A DNA stretch of 64,000 nucleotides, taken from Deltaproteobacteria bacterium YD0425bin51. GTDB taxonomy: Bacteria; Desulfobacterota; Desulfobacteria; Desulfobacterales; YD0425bin51. This document shows, piece after piece, positions 1 to 8,277 of this stretch; position 1 is the stretch's first letter; each line of letters starts with the position of its first letter. The translations under genes and the position numbers were made by a program. The notes beneath the pieces are model-generated. The model did not search any database. It was not told the DNA's origin and saw only the letters and a program-made list of their open reading frames with translations. The DNA is taken from positions 62,001 through 126,000 of the forward strand of contig PDZS01000001.1 of NCBI GenBank assembly GCA_002753225.1, written 5' to 3'.

Positions 1-197
1 TTGCAGGAATTATTACAAAGAGAGATTTACCTTATTGGATAGGGATTATTTTTATAGGTTTAATATTTATTCGGCAACAGCAATTAGGAAAAAATTCTAA
101 TTTGTGTGATAATATGAAAAAAATTTTCAAGCTTAATACCTATATTTCTCCTTTGCTTTTCCTTGCCATATTTATAGATATATTTATCTGGGGGTAA
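1..197 (+). CDS. UbiA-family prenyltransferase, C-terminal fragment (cut by window edge)
   Basis: The frame beginning at base 3 is open from the left edge to TAA at 195-197 and encodes about 64 residues. It holds two hydrophobic segments (around YWIGIIFIGLIFI and ISPLLFLAIFIDIFI) separated by a polar stretch with NTYISPLLF. This matches the C-terminal end of UbiA/MqnP 4-hydroxybenzoate-type polyprenyltransferases, integral membrane enzymes that prenylate the aromatic ring in quinone synthesis. The substrate-binding Asp motifs lie outside the window, so the exact substrate (ubiquinone, menaquinone or heme O pathway) cannot be told. The assignment rests on the tail pattern alone. It lies 68 bp upstream of mlaC on the same strand. 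Confidence 0.55.
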   Translation, partial: AGIITKRDLPYWIGIIFIGLIFIRQQQLGKNSNLCDNMKKIFKLNTYISPLLFLAIFIDIFIWG

Positions 198-265
198 TGA
201 TTTACAAAAAAAAGAAATTATTGTAATGTATAATTTTAATTATATATAGAATGGAGGATAAAACA

Positions 266-880
266 ATGCGAAATTATAGTGTTATTTTTTTATTGTGTTT
301 GATCTTATTATGTTCAAATGAAGTCTTTGCAGGCAAACCAACTGATATCGTAAAAGAAAATATAGATAAAGGCGTTGCTGTACTTAGAGATAAACAGTAT
401 AACACTCCTGAACAAAAAAAAGTTCAAAGAGATAAAATGTGGGCAATTATAAGAGATATATTTGATTTTACAGAAATTTCTAAAAGAGCTGTGGCACAGA
501 ACTGGCAAACTTTCAACAGCACAGAACAAAAGGAATTTTCAGAGCTTTTTGCTGAACTACTAAAGAATACTTATTTAGACAAAATTCAGGGTCAATTTAA
601 TGATGAGCAGGTTACTTATGTTGGTGAAGATATAATGACAGATACTAAAGCAGTAGTTCGAACTAAAATTAATAGAAAGAATGGAGATGTAGTTGTTGAC
701 TATAGTATGATGAAACAGAAGGAATCATGGAAAATTTATGATATAAATGTTGAAGGAGTCAGCTTAATTAAGAATTATCGGAGCCAATTTACCAAAATTC
801 TTTTAAATGGAACCCCAAAGCAACTGATTGATCAGATAAAAAGTAAAGTTATTCAGTATGATAGCACAAGTAAAAAGTAG
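266..880 (+). CDS. mlaC: MlaC-type periplasmic phospholipid-binding protein
   Basis: A 204-residue protein with an N-terminal signal peptide (hydrophobic core about residues 5-18, likely cleavage after VFA). The rest matches the MlaC/Ttg2D (toluene tolerance) family, which ferries phospholipids across the periplasm between MlaA in the outer membrane and the MlaFEDB complex. Typical features are FDFTEISKRAV near the front and the YxxxMxQ-type strand region VDYSMMKQKESWKIYDI near residues 150-165. Start choice: an ATG at 251 is in frame, but GGAGG at 253-257 sits ahead of the ATG at 266, so 266 is the better start. A TATAAT at 229-234 could be its -10 box. The 3' end overlaps mlaA by 23 bp. The matching mlaE/F/D genes are 40 kb away at 40.5-42.8 kb. 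Confidence 0.88.
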   Translation: MRNYSVIFLLCLILLCSNEVFAGKPTDIVKENIDKGVAVLRDKQYNTPEQKKVQRDKMWAIIRDIFDFTEISKRAVAQNWQTFNSTEQKEFSELFAELLKNTYLDKIQGQFNDEQVTYVGEDIMTDTKAVVRTKINRKNGDVVVDYSMMKQKESWKIYDINVEGVSLIKNYRSQFTKILLNGTPKQLIDQIKSKVIQYDSTSKK

Positions 881-1586
881 TAATATTAAATATCTGCTGT
901 TATCTTTACTATTAATTTCGCTATTTATTCCTCAAGATATTTTAGGAGAAGATTTTGATTATAAAGATGAACCAGAAATTGCTTTAATAAATGATCCTCT
1001 AATATCTATAAACAAGGTAATATTTCAATTTAATGATAAAGTTTATTTATGGGTTTTAAAGCCTGTTACTAAAGGATATAAATTCATTGTTCCTGAAATT
1101 ATAAGGGTTTCCGTAAAAAATTTTTTCCATAATCTTCTTATGCCAGTAAGATTTCTTAATTGTGTCCTTCAGGGAAAGGCTTTATCTGCTGAAGCTGAAT
1201 TCGCTAGATTTATAGTTAATATAACAATGGGAATTGGGGGGTTTGGTGATCCTGCTAAAAAGTACGCTAAACTAAACCCAGACTCAGAAGATTTTGGGCA
1301 GACTCTTGGTTTATATGGAATAGGAAATGGTTTTTATCTTGTGCTCCCTTTTTTGGGTCCATCTTCCCTAAGAGATTCGTTTGGTTATGCTTTTGATAGC
1401 TTCCTTGATCCTACTGGGTATGCTAAAACATTATCAGAATGGAGTATTGTCTATTCCTTTAGGAAGTTAAATGACATTTCATTTTACATGGAAGATTATG
1501 AGATCATGAGAGAGGCAGCTATTAGCCCATATGAAGCATTTAGAGATGCTTATATTCAATACAGGAATAAAAAGATAAGCAAATAA
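858..1586 (+). CDS. mlaA: MlaA (VacJ) outer-membrane phospholipid-removal protein
   Basis: A 242-residue MlaA/VacJ family protein. Family signatures include NDPLISINKVIFQFNDK near residue 45, the SVKNFFHNLLMPVRFLN segment near 95, and GQTLGLYGIGNGFYLVLPFLGPSSLRDS near 150-180. MlaA forms a channel in the outer membrane that removes misplaced phospholipids from the outer leaflet and passes them to MlaC. The N-terminus has a signal-like hydrophobic stretch (YLLLSLLLISLFIP), but I see no lipobox cysteine, although most MlaA proteins are lipoproteins. It overlaps mlaC, so the two are co-transcribed and probably translationally coupled. It converges with the PilZ gene, only 3 bp away. Confidence 0.9.
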   Translation: MIAQVKSSNIKYLLLSLLLISLFIPQDILGEDFDYKDEPEIALINDPLISINKVIFQFNDKVYLWVLKPVTKGYKFIVPEIIRVSVKNFFHNLLMPVRFLNCVLQGKALSAEAEFARFIVNITMGIGGFGDPAKKYAKLNPDSEDFGQTLGLYGIGNGFYLVLPFLGPSSLRDSFGYAFDSFLDPTGYAKTLSEWSIVYSFRKLNDISFYMEDYEIMREAAISPYEAFRDAYIQYRNKKISK

Positions 1587-1589
1587 AAG

Positions 1590-2261
1590 TTACCCCGGAC
1601 TATAGAAGGAAATATATTGAGGTAGTACTGAAGAAAGATAGGATGACATTTTAATAAATTCAATTCCCACGTCTAGCTCTTTTTTGTTATCTAATTCTTG
1701 AGCATTCATAATTCTTCCTATAATTCCTTGCTCTTCTTTTATCCCCGGGAATTGACACTTCATAGCAATCTCTTTACCTTTAATAATGCTTTTTTTGTCA
1801 TCACCAGGCTGAACTTTACATCTGCATCCTTTTTTACTTATATCTCTTATAACTCCATCTCTAATTTCACCATTTATAAGAAGTTTTATTGGGAGATAGC
1901 AATTAATTCTTTTTAAAGAACGCAGATTATAATTTTGAACAATGTCAGGAAATGACAATATTGTCAATTTTATAGGGTCTGATACTGTTCCAAGAACTTT
2001 AGTCTGAAATGCAGAAACAGTTCCCTCGTACAAAAATTTTACAACTAGGTGGGCATCTTTAACTAATCTATGTTTTATAGGTTGAAAAGGAGCAGGTTGT
2101 GATATGACTACATATTCATCTGTTTTCATACCTATAAAAATACTCGTAACAGGTATTGTGACTCCTTTAATAAAAAGTTGTAGTCGCGTGCCTGCATCAA
2201 TTTTTAGTTTTTTTCTATCATCTTCTAAAATGTCAATATCATCAATATCATCAAAGTCCAT
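1590..2261 (-). CDS. PilZ-domain protein with YcgR-like N-terminal domain (c-di-GMP receptor)
   Basis: A 223-residue protein with a YcgR/PilZN-like beta domain (about residues 20-110) followed by a PilZ domain. Both c-di-GMP-binding motifs are visible: RxxxR at R114-R118 and D/NxSxxG at D140-G145 (DISKKG). Proteins of this architecture bind cyclic-di-GMP and act on flagella or surface behaviour; the partner here is unknown. It lies between mlaA (convergent) and the pilMNOPQ operon (divergent), so control of pilus function is plausible but inferred. The start at 2261 has no Shine-Dalgarno and lies just after a strong promoter (2270-2298), which suggests a leaderless transcript. The next in-frame Met is about residue 45, inside the domain. 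Confidence 0.82.
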   Translation of the reverse strand: MDFDDIDDIDILEDDRKKLKIDAGTRLQLFIKGVTIPVTSIFIGMKTDEYVVISQPAPFQPIKHRLVKDAHLVVKFLYEGTVSAFQTKVLGTVSDPIKLTILSFPDIVQNYNLRSLKRINCYLPIKLLINGEIRDGVIRDISKKGCRCKVQPGDDKKSIIKGKEIAMKCQFPGIKEEQGIIGRIMNAQELDNKKELDVGIEFIKMSSYLSSVLPQYISFYSPG

Positions 2262-2269
2262 AACTGTTC

Positions 2270-2298
2270 TTTATAGGTTAATAAGATAAAGCTGTCAA
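2270..2298 (-). promoter_or_regulatory. Sigma-70-type promoter for the PilZ gene
   Basis: On the minus strand, TTGACA (complement of 2293-2298), a 17-bp spacer, then TATAAA (complement of 2270-2275). Transcription should begin near 2262-2264, only 1-3 nt ahead of the PilZ start codon at 2261. Confidence 0.65.
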
Positions 2299-2355
2299 AA
2301 AAAAAATAATGTTTTTTCATAATTTTCTTGACTTATAACGAATTCCCAATTTATT

Positions 2356-2397
2356 GTTGTAGAGAATAAAAAATAAATCTACAACTTATTGTATAAT
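2356..2397 (+). promoter_or_regulatory. Inverted repeat and -10 box ahead of pilM
   Basis: GTTGTAGA at 2356-2363 and TCTACAAC at 2378-2385 form a perfect 8-bp inverted repeat with a 14-bp gap. TATAAT follows at 2392-2397, 28 bp before the pilM start. The dyad lies where an operator or activator site would be; no good -35 box is seen at the expected distance from this -10. Confidence 0.4.
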
Positions 2398-2424
2398 AAT
2401 TAATTATGAAATTTTGTTAATGCT

Positions 2425-3471
2425 ATGGTATTTGGAAAAAAAGATCATCTTGTCGGCTTGGATATCGGTTCTGCTTCTTTAAAGGTTTGTGAGATTGCTG
2501 GGACCAAAAAAGGACGAGTTTTAAAAAAATTTGGTATTTCCCCTCTTCCATATGGGACTATAAAGGAGGGCAATATTGTTGACCATGAAAATATTGTAAA
2601 AGCAATTCGTGAACTTTTTAAAAATAGTGGAATCAAAGAAAAAAATGTAGCACTTTCCATTGGTGGATATTCAGTTATTGTTAAAAAAATTAATGTACAA
2701 ACTATGCCTGATGATCAACTGCTGGAAACTATTTATTTTGAAGCAGAGCAATACATCCCCTTTGATATTAATGATGTTAATATTGACTTTCAAATACTTG
2801 GAGAAAGCGAGGTTAACCCAAACCAAATGAGCGTTCTCCTTGTTGCTGCTAAAAAAGATATTATAGCAGAATACATGGATGTTGTTCAGAGGGCAGGCCT
2901 CATTCCTGTTATTATAGATGTAGATGCTTTCGCTCTTCAAAATACTTATGAAATTAACTATGATATTGAATCTGAAAATGTGGCACTAATTGATATAGGA
3001 GCAAGTAAAACATCCTTAAATATCATGAAAGGGAACGTATCAGTCTTTAATAGAGATGTTTCTTTAGGATGCCATCAGATTAATGAAAGAATAATTTCTA
3101 TCAAAAACTGTTCTTATGAAGAATCAGAAACCTTAAAACTGGATGAAGATGCCGGATTGTCAATGGATGAGAGGCAGGATGTTATATCATCAATAGTTTC
3201 TGATTGGTGTATAGAGATAAGAAGAGCTATCGATTTTTTTTATTCAACATATCCTGATGATCACATTGGAAAGATTGTTTTAAGCGGAGGAGGAGCAAAC
3301 ATTTCAGATTTTAGAAATCTTCTTGCTGAAGAAACCTCTGCAGAGGTTGAAATTATTGATCCTTTTAAAAAAATAGATAAAGGACAATTTGATAGTAATT
3401 ATCTTCAACAAATAGGTCCTCAGGCTTCAATATGCACAGGGCTTGCAATTAGAAGAGTAGATGACAAATGA
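2425..3471 (+). CDS. pilM: Type IV pilus assembly protein PilM
   Basis: A 348-residue actin-like (FtsA/MreB fold) cytoplasmic protein. The phosphate-binding motifs are GLDIGSASLK at about residues 10-19 and ALIDIGASKTSLNI near 190, and VLSGGGANI near 287 is the adenosine motif. PilM binds the N-terminal tail of PilN and links the cytoplasmic ring to the inner-membrane PilNO platform. The length is normal for the family. It is the first gene of pilMNOPQ and its stop overlaps the pilN start by 4 bp (ATGA). No clear Shine-Dalgarno precedes the ATG. Confidence 0.95.
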   Translation: MVFGKKDHLVGLDIGSASLKVCEIAGTKKGRVLKKFGISPLPYGTIKEGNIVDHENIVKAIRELFKNSGIKEKNVALSIGGYSVIVKKINVQTMPDDQLLETIYFEAEQYIPFDINDVNIDFQILGESEVNPNQMSVLLVAAKKDIIAEYMDVVQRAGLIPVIIDVDAFALQNTYEINYDIESENVALIDIGASKTSLNIMKGNVSVFNRDVSLGCHQINERIISIKNCSYEESETLKLDEDAGLSMDERQDVISSIVSDWCIEIRRAIDFFYSTYPDDHIGKIVLSGGGANISDFRNLLAEETSAEVEIIDPFKKIDKGQFDSNYLQQIGPQASICTGLAIRRVDDK

Positions 3472-4052
3472 TAAAAATTAACCTTCTACCTTTTAGAGCT
3501 GCACGTAAAAAAGAAAATATTAGGAAGCAGCTCTCTATTTTTCTTTTAAGTTTAGTTTTTATAATAATGATTTTATATTATTATAATAATACGTTGTCAA
3601 ATAAAGTTGTTGATCTACAGAGTCAAGTAGAGCAAACAAAAAAAGAGATAAGTAATTATAAAAATCAAGCTGAAAAAGTTGATAAAATTAAAAAAGAGCT
3701 TGATTTAATAAAACAAAAAACAGAAATAATAAGAAAACTTGAATCTAATAGAAAAGCGCCTGTTTTAATATTAGACCTAATGACTCAGCTTATTATTAAA
3801 GAAAGAATGTGGTTTACTAGTTTTGATATAAAAAATGATAACAGTACTTTTTTTATAACAGGAGTTGCAGTTGATAACAAAACCATAGCTGATTTTATGA
3901 CCCGTCTTGAAAAATCTACTTTTTTTACAAATGTAAGTTTAGGAGCATTAAGACAAGAAAAAGTTGGAGAGCTTAATTTTAAAAGATTTGATATTTCGTG
4001 TTCAAAATTAAAGCCTGCTGGAAAAACTGACGATAGTAAAGGCAAAAAATAA
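3468..4052 (+). CDS. pilN: Type IV pilus inner-membrane protein PilN
   Basis: A 194-residue bitopic membrane protein. The N-terminus MIKINLLPFRAARKKE is the conserved INLLP motif that inserts into the PilM groove. It is followed by one membrane segment (about residues 23-41), a coiled coil (about 48-95), and a periplasmic ferredoxin-like domain. PilN pairs with PilO to form the periplasmic alignment complex. It is coupled to pilM by a 4-bp overlap and its last base touches the pilO start. Confidence 0.93.
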   Translation: MIKINLLPFRAARKKENIRKQLSIFLLSLVFIIMILYYYNNTLSNKVVDLQSQVEQTKKEISNYKNQAEKVDKIKKELDLIKQKTEIIRKLESNRKAPVLILDLMTQLIIKERMWFTSFDIKNDNSTFFITGVAVDNKTIADFMTRLEKSTFFTNVSLGALRQEKVGELNFKRFDISCSKLKPAGKTDDSKGKK

Positions 4053-4699
4053 TGGAAAAGTTAGATATATATTTAAAATCACTAGAACCTGTTTTTGATA
4101 CTATAGAACAACTTCCTTTAGCTCAGAGAATAGCGATATTCGTGGGAAGTATATTGTTAATAATAGGGGCTTTCGTCTATTTTTCATTTATGCCAAAGTG
4201 GGAAAACATGAGTTCACTTTCTTCAGAACAAGAGAATCTTATGACGGAATTGAACAAAGCTAAAAAAAAGGCATCTGAATTAAAAAAATATGAAGCATTG
4301 GCACAAGAGGCTGAAAAAGAATTCCAACTAGCTAAAAGCGCTCTTCCAGAGGCAAAAGATATCCCAGCTCTCATAGAAAGTGTTTCTCAGGCAGGAAATG
4401 AAGCTGGATTAGAGTTTATACTTTTTCAACCTACTGCTGAACAGGTAAAAGATTTTTATGCTGAAATTCCTGTTTCAATTCAAGTTGTAGGAAGATATAA
4501 TAATATTGCTCTGTTTTTTGATAATGTTGCTATGCTTAAAAGAATAGTAAATATCGCAAACATATCAATGGTTCCTCTTCCTCCAGGGAAAGAAGATGGG
4601 TTAACTACTTCTTGCACAGCAACTACCTATCGGTTTGTAGAAAAAAAGGATAATAAGGATAATAAAGATAAAAAGGAAACCAAAAAGGAAACTAAGTAA
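4052..4699 (+). CDS. pilO: Type IV pilus inner-membrane protein PilO
   Basis: A 215-residue protein with one membrane segment (about residues 28-48), a long coiled coil (about 55-100) and a periplasmic domain with the PilO pattern ALPEAKDIPALIESVSQAG near 103-120. It heterodimerises with PilN and contacts PilP. The C-terminal 20 residues are a Lys/Asp-rich tail (repeated DNKD and KKETK units), which looks like simple-sequence expansion rather than a fold. It is the third gene of the pil operon. Confidence 0.93.
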   Translation: MEKLDIYLKSLEPVFDTIEQLPLAQRIAIFVGSILLIIGAFVYFSFMPKWENMSSLSSEQENLMTELNKAKKKASELKKYEALAQEAEKEFQLAKSALPEAKDIPALIESVSQAGNEAGLEFILFQPTAEQVKDFYAEIPVSIQVVGRYNNIALFFDNVAMLKRIVNIANISMVPLPPGKEDGLTTSCTATTYRFVEKKDNKDNKDKKETKKETK

Positions 4700-4705
4700 A
4701 GAAAA

Positions 4706-5500
4706 ATGTTTATTTATTTAAATAAAAGAGTTGGATTTTTAATTTGTCTAATATTTTTATTTTTTATTTGTTTAAGTTGCGATAAAGAAAAGGAAAAAGA
4801 GCAGAATAAACTATCAAAACCAAATGTTGTTAGTCAAAAAATTAGCATAGATAAGCCTTCAGCGCCAGCTCAGCCTGTTTATGCTGCTAAAATTGTTGAT
4901 ACTAAACAATCTCAAGAAAAACAGACTACAACATTAATACCTACATCAGCGGTAACAACTCCTACAACTCCAATACCTAAACAAATAACTCCACCTAAAG
5001 AAGAACCCAAAACAGAATTAAAGAAAGAAGATAAGAAAGTAGACGAAAAGACTCAAAAAACAGAAGAATCTAAATCAGACTTGGATTTTAAGCCAGAGCT
5101 AATTGTCGCTTTTCTTGCAAAAGAAAAGGATCGTTATAATCCAGCAGGGAAGATAGATCCATTTGAACCTTTTATAAAGAAGAGACAAGCTCAAGCCGTA
5201 CTTAAAAAAACGTCAGAAGCAAGAAGAGTTCCTCTTACTCCTATAGAAATGGTAGATATAAGTCAGTTGAAATTGTCTGCTATAGTTATATCGCAGAGTG
5301 GTAATATAGCTTTGGTTGAAGAGGCTTCAGGTAAAGGTTATACAATACAGAAAGATACTTATATTGGCGTGCATTCAGGTAAAGTTAAAGAAATCCTTAA
5401 AGATAAGGTTATTGTCGAAGAGGAAATACAAGATATTTTTGGAAATATTAAAATGCAGGAAAGAGAGCTTAAACTTCAAAAACCAGTAGGAGAGGACTAA
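4706..5500 (+). CDS. pilP: Type IV pilus lipoprotein PilP
   Basis: A 264-residue lipoprotein. The signal sequence ends in a lipobox at FICLSC (Cys about residue 25). A long Pro/Thr/Lys-rich disordered linker (about residues 30-130) precedes the C-terminal PilP beta domain, with the conserved DPFEPF and LKLSAIVISQSGNIALVEE segments. PilP bridges the inner-membrane PilNO dimer to the N0 domain of the PilQ secretin. It sits 6 bp after pilO and one base before pilQ. Confidence 0.92.
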   Translation: MFIYLNKRVGFLICLIFLFFICLSCDKEKEKEQNKLSKPNVVSQKISIDKPSAPAQPVYAAKIVDTKQSQEKQTTTLIPTSAVTTPTTPIPKQITPPKEEPKTELKKEDKKVDEKTQKTEESKSDLDFKPELIVAFLAKEKDRYNPAGKIDPFEPFIKKRQAQAVLKKTSEARRVPLTPIEMVDISQLKLSAIVISQSGNIALVEEASGKGYTIQKDTYIGVHSGKVKEILKDKVIVEEEIQDIFGNIKMQERELKLQKPVGED

Positions 5501-5501
5501 A

Positions 5502-8246
5502 ATGGACGTTAAACCAAAAAGCAAAACTATTTTTTTGGTTAAATTAATTGCAATAATCTTTTTAATCACAAGTAATTTATTATTGTTATCTTGTTCTTCT
5601 AAAAAATCTGTAAAAGATAACCTTAGCAAAATAGAAAAACAGGATGAGATAAGCTCTATCTCAGATATTTCAGTAAGCGAAGATGAAAAGCTTATATCTG
5701 TCATTATTAAAGGAGATAAGCCCCTTGTATGCTCTTCATTTATATCTCCTGCTCCTTTGGCTGTATCACTTTCTTTTCAGAAAACTGTTATAAAAAATCT
5801 TAAAAGCGAATATAAAAATGATAATAAAATTTTTACATCCATAAAACCATCAATAGTTAAAGGAAAAGCTAACACTGCAAAGGTTGAAATATTATTAAAA
5901 AAAGTTACAGATTATAAAGTACAGAATGAAGGTTCGATAGTTAAAGTATTATTTAAAAAGGATTCTTCTGTTGCACAAAAACCAGAAGAAACTAAGGAAA
6001 ATAAAAACATAGATTCCCCCAAATCTTTAGAACAAGAGGATTTGAAATACGCAAGTCAAGCAACAAAAATTGAATCTATTAGTGCAAACTCATTACAGGA
6101 TAGTGCTGTTGTAGATATAAAGGCAAATGGTATAATCAAAGATTATAAGACATTTATTATTGATGAGCCGGCACCAGCTAGAATTGTTTATGATCTTTTC
6201 AATCTAAAAGCTCCATTAAAAAATGAAAAAATAATTAATATTGATTCTAAATGGCTACAACGAGTTCGTTATTTTGGTTATCCTGATAAAGTGAGATTAG
6301 TTATTGAAACTAAAAAAGATTATACAGGTTTATTCTCTGACAAGCCTGTTTCAAGTGGACTCCTTATATCTGCTGGTAACAATAAAGAAATTGGACAATA
6401 CAAACCAATTCCTCAATCTTCATCTCAAATAGAAGATAAAAAAAATACTCCAAAACATGAAATAGTTGAAAAAAACGCTGCATGGATTAATCGTATTGAT
6501 TTTTTAAGTGAAGAAAAAGGGAAATCAACTCTTGTAATTGGAACTACAAGGTTAGTAGATTATAAAATCAAGAAAGTAGCAGATAAAAAACTTTTACTGC
6601 AACTTTTCAATACCAATATCCCTGATTTTAGAAAAAGGCCCCTAGTAACGACTCGTTTTGAATGTGCAGTTGATAGAATCGTTCCTTTTCAGGCTGCTGA
6701 TAAAAATGCAACAATGGTGGGAATTGATTTACGCGAAACTGTTCCTTACATGGTGAAACAAGATAAAAACAATGTTATTGTACATTTTGAACCATCATCA
6801 AAGCCCCCTATAGATAGGAAATCAGAAGATGTGGCTCTCTGGAAAAATATAGTTATGGAAACTTCTACTCAAGAAGAAAAGTCCTCTTCTGTTAAAGAAA
6901 AGGGACAGGCAATATCTGCAGCAAGTAATTTAGGAGATCAGCCCTTGATAGAAGGCACCAGTAAGTATAAGGGGGAAAAAATTGCTTTAGATTTTTACGA
7001 TACAGATATAAAAAATGTGTTTAGAATTTTAAAGCAGGTAAGCGGTAAGAATTTTGCTATTGATAAAGATGTTTCTGGAAAAGTTACACTTTCATTTGAA
7101 AAGCCTGTTCCATGGGATCAGGTGTTAGACTTAATTTTGAAAATGAACCAGTTAGGAATGGTTTTTGAAGGAGATATCATAAGAATTGCTACTGCAGAAA
7201 CAATAAAAAAAGATAAAGCCTTTGAAATGGCTGATAGAGAAGCAAAACAAAAAGAAAGAGTCCAAAAGAAAGTATTAGAACCTATTGCTACTGAATATAT
7301 ATCTATAAACTATGCACAAGCTGATGCAGATATACTCCCTCATGTTGAAAAGATAATAGATAAGGAACGAGGAAAAGTGAGTGTTGATAAGAGAACTAAT
7401 ATGATTATTATTACTGACTCGGCAGAAACTATTAAGCGTGCAAAAGAGATTGTTAATATGTTGGATCAGCCTAAGAGACAGGTAATTATAGAGGCTAAAA
7501 TAGTTGAAGCAAGTACAAGCTTTGTAAATGGTTTTGGAATAACATGGGACAATAGTTCCCTCGGTATTCAGCCAACGGATCCAAAAGCAGGAGTTGGACC
7601 TCAGAGGGGATATGATGCTTTGGGAGGAACATATGGGCTTAATTTTGCTGTAAACTTACCAGGAGCAAGCGTTGGAACTTTAGGATTTAATTTCATAAGG
7701 TCAATGGGCTCCCAGCTTGTTTTAAATGCAAAACTTATGGCAATGGAATCTCAAGGCGAGGGTAAAATAATTTCTGCACCTAAAATTTTAACTTTAGACA
7801 AAGAAAAAGCAAGCATCAAGCAAGGTATACAATATCCTTATAATAAAGTTGACCAAGCTGGTAACACTACTACTACCTTTCAAGATATAAATCTTGTTTT
7901 AGATGTTGAACCCCGTATTACTGACGATGGGCGAATTTCTATGGTTATAAGTGTTAATAAAAATGATATAGGCGCAATTATAAATAACCAACAGTCATTC
8001 ACCACTAAAGCAGTATCAACAAGGCTTCTAATAAATGACGGAGACACAGTAGTAATCGGAGGAATTATTAAAGCAACTAAGTCAGACGGTACATCCGGAT
8101 TACCCGGGATTTCTAAAGTTCCATTTTTAGGATGGTTATTTAAAAATTTTTCTCATGCAGAAAGTAAAGAAGAGCTTTTAATTTTTATAACACCAACAAT
8201 CGTTCAGCTCGAACAAAATAAAGGCAAATCAAGTAAAACAATTTAA
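5502..8246 (+). CDS. pilQ: Type IV pilus outer-membrane secretin PilQ
   Basis: A 914-residue secretin. The signal sequence has a lipobox-like LLLLSC near residue 30. Three AMIN-type peptidoglycan-binding regions (about 45-140, 185-285, 325-430) precede a secretin/TonB short N-terminal domain (about 490-560, DFYDTDIKNVFRILKQVSGK), an N1 domain, and the C-terminal secretin gate (about 660-900) with IIEAKIVEAS and the family signature VPFLGWLFK. It forms the multimeric outer-membrane pore for the pilus. The AMIN-rich N-terminus makes it longer than proteobacterial PilQ proteins of about 700 residues. It ends the pilMNOPQ operon, 31 bp before the lipoprotein gene. Confidence 0.95.
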   Translation: MDVKPKSKTIFLVKLIAIIFLITSNLLLLSCSSKKSVKDNLSKIEKQDEISSISDISVSEDEKLISVIIKGDKPLVCSSFISPAPLAVSLSFQKTVIKNLKSEYKNDNKIFTSIKPSIVKGKANTAKVEILLKKVTDYKVQNEGSIVKVLFKKDSSVAQKPEETKENKNIDSPKSLEQEDLKYASQATKIESISANSLQDSAVVDIKANGIIKDYKTFIIDEPAPARIVYDLFNLKAPLKNEKIINIDSKWLQRVRYFGYPDKVRLVIETKKDYTGLFSDKPVSSGLLISAGNNKEIGQYKPIPQSSSQIEDKKNTPKHEIVEKNAAWINRIDFLSEEKGKSTLVIGTTRLVDYKIKKVADKKLLLQLFNTNIPDFRKRPLVTTRFECAVDRIVPFQAADKNATMVGIDLRETVPYMVKQDKNNVIVHFEPSSKPPIDRKSEDVALWKNIVMETSTQEEKSSSVKEKGQAISAASNLGDQPLIEGTSKYKGEKIALDFYDTDIKNVFRILKQVSGKNFAIDKDVSGKVTLSFEKPVPWDQVLDLILKMNQLGMVFEGDIIRIATAETIKKDKAFEMADREAKQKERVQKKVLEPIATEYISINYAQADADILPHVEKIIDKERGKVSVDKRTNMIIITDSAETIKRAKEIVNMLDQPKRQVIIEAKIVEASTSFVNGFGITWDNSSLGIQPTDPKAGVGPQRGYDALGGTYGLNFAVNLPGASVGTLGFNFIRSMGSQLVLNAKLMAMESQGEGKIISAPKILTLDKEKASIKQGIQYPYNKVDQAGNTTTTFQDINLVLDVEPRITDDGRISMVISVNKNDIGAIINNQQSFTTKAVSTRLLINDGDTVVIGGIIKATKSDGTSGLPGISKVPFLGWLFKNFSHAESKEELLIFITPTIVQLEQNKGKSSKTI

Positions 8247-8277
8247 TTTTATTTTAAATTTGAATAGGGGGAATATT

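Noticed and set aside
8260..8277. TTG start for the giant lipoprotein
   Set aside because: The purine-rich RBS lies between the TTG and the ATG at 8278, so translation should begin at 8278.
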